Shown: positions 63,131 through 64,000 of the stretch, piece after piece
How positions within the stretch are numbered: the first letter of the stretch is position 1
Layout: every line of letters begins with the position of its first letter
Assembly (NCBI GenBank): GCA_023846275.1
Contig: JAIUJO010000619.1
Span: 299,001-363,000 of the forward strand
DNA: 64,000 nucleotides
DNA from: Vanilla planifolia
Lineage: Eukaryota > Streptophyta > Magnoliopsida > Asparagales > Orchidaceae
Direction of reading: 5' to 3'
Program-made: the position numbers and the translations under genes
The notes under the pieces: generated by a model
The model's database searches: none
Told to the model about the DNA's origin: nothing
The model's input: the letters and a program-made list of their open reading frames with translations, nothing else

Positions 63131-64000
63131 CTCCACTCTACTCTAGCCTAGTTTAGCATAGCATAGCCTAACATACCTCTACTCTATTGTACTCTACATT
63201 ACTCTACTCAACTCTATTCTACTCCAACCTAGCCTAACCTAGCTCTACTCTACTCTACTCTACTATACTCTACTATAATCTACTCTACTCTGCTCTATAT
63301 TAATATATCCTACTCTACACTACTCTACTCTACTATTTATTTTGCTCTACTCTACTCTACTCTATTCTACTCTAACCTAGCCTAGCCTAACATAGTCTTG
63401 CCTAGCCTAGCCCTCTACTACACCACTCTACTATACATTACTTTATTATACTTTAGCCTAGCTTAGCTTAGCCAAACGTAGCCTAGCCTAGCATTACTCT
63501 ACTCCACTCTACTTTACTCAATTTTATTCTACTTTATTATACTCTATTCTACTCTACCCTAGCTTACCCAACCCTAATCTATTCTACTCCACTTTATTAT
63601 ATTTTACTCTACTCTACTCTACTATAACCTAACTTGGCCTAACATAGACTAGCCTAGCCTAGCCCTCTACTACTCTATTTTACTCTATTTTTCTCTATTA
63701 TACTCTAGCCTAGCTTAGACTAACTTAACCTAGAACTAGTTTTTACTCTACTTTACCCCATTCTACACTACATTACTCTACTATACTATACTTTATTGTA
63801 TTATATTATGCTCTACTCTACTCTACTCTTATCTACTCTACTGAACTATACTCAACTCTACTCTACTCTACTCTACTTTATTTTACTCTATTATACTTTA
63901 CTCTACTCTATACTATTATACTATTCTCTACTCTGGCCTAGCTTAGCAAAGGCCTTGTTAGCTCAACCTAGCCATTATTAGCCTAGCCAAGCTTAGCCCT

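Larger units (their letters stand above)
60679..64000 (+). repeat. X3 CTACT/CTAGC field, runs off the window
   Basis: Satellite field with CTACC islands (about 60,860-60,950; 61,265-61,350; 61,855-61,950). It resembles the first third of X1 and X2 in order. A CTCTG/CTTTG-rich stretch lies at 62,720-63,130. The last kilobase is CTACT with CTAGC runs. No gene, RNA or AT-rich block is seen before the end. Confidence 0.85.

Overview
This window holds no protein-coding or RNA gene that I can support. It is a long block of nuclear satellite DNA from a eukaryote. I infer a plant as most likely, because the DNA looks CpG-depleted, the blocks are AT-rich and nested, and the decay in the CG-containing arrays fits heavy cytosine methylation. 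I do not recognise the species or any named repeat family.

Almost everything outside five AT-rich blocks is one degenerate tandem array with a 5-bp register. Its main pentamers are CTACT, CTAGC, CTACC and GAACC. They replace each other without losing phase, so the four 'arrays' look like local variants of one 5-bp satellite. CTACT and CTACC runs contain no stop codon in any forward frame, whereas CTAGC gives a TAG in each frame every 15 bp. That explains the many overlapping low-complexity open frames (Leu-Tyr-Ser-Thr-Leu repeats) and why nearly all are on one strand.

Layout: 1-1808 carries the array in purine-rich orientation (TAGAG/TAGGC). A 0.42-kb GAA-type polypurine tract (1809-2231) follows, and the array is pyrimidine-rich from there to the end. 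From about 10.7 kb a larger composite repeat can be read. Two related unit types alternate. Each begins with an AT-rich block, then has three GAACC arrays about 0.25-0.6 kb apart mixed with CTACC, then a long CTACT/CTAGC field. X units begin at 15,307, 39,187 and 58,387; Y units begin at 30,611 and 48,911; the tail of another Y unit lies at about 10,690-15,306. The X+Y composite is about 23.9 kb in the first copy and 19.2 kb in the second. Visible deletions, one extra 1.3-kb segment and a local inversion explain most of the difference.

The AT-rich blocks (A 15,307-18,083; B 30,611-33,592; C 39,187-41,193; D 48,911-50,642; E 58,387-59,876) are copies of one unidentified non-coding sequence with conserved ends. 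Each tail carries, or has lost, a TA microsatellite. Rearrangement scars include a 164-bp near-perfect palindrome at 18,535-18,698, an inverted segment in block D with short junction homologies, and large deletions in C, D and E. No long ORF, RNA gene, promoter or recognised transposon domain was seen. All similarity statements come from reading the sequence by eye; no alignment was computed.
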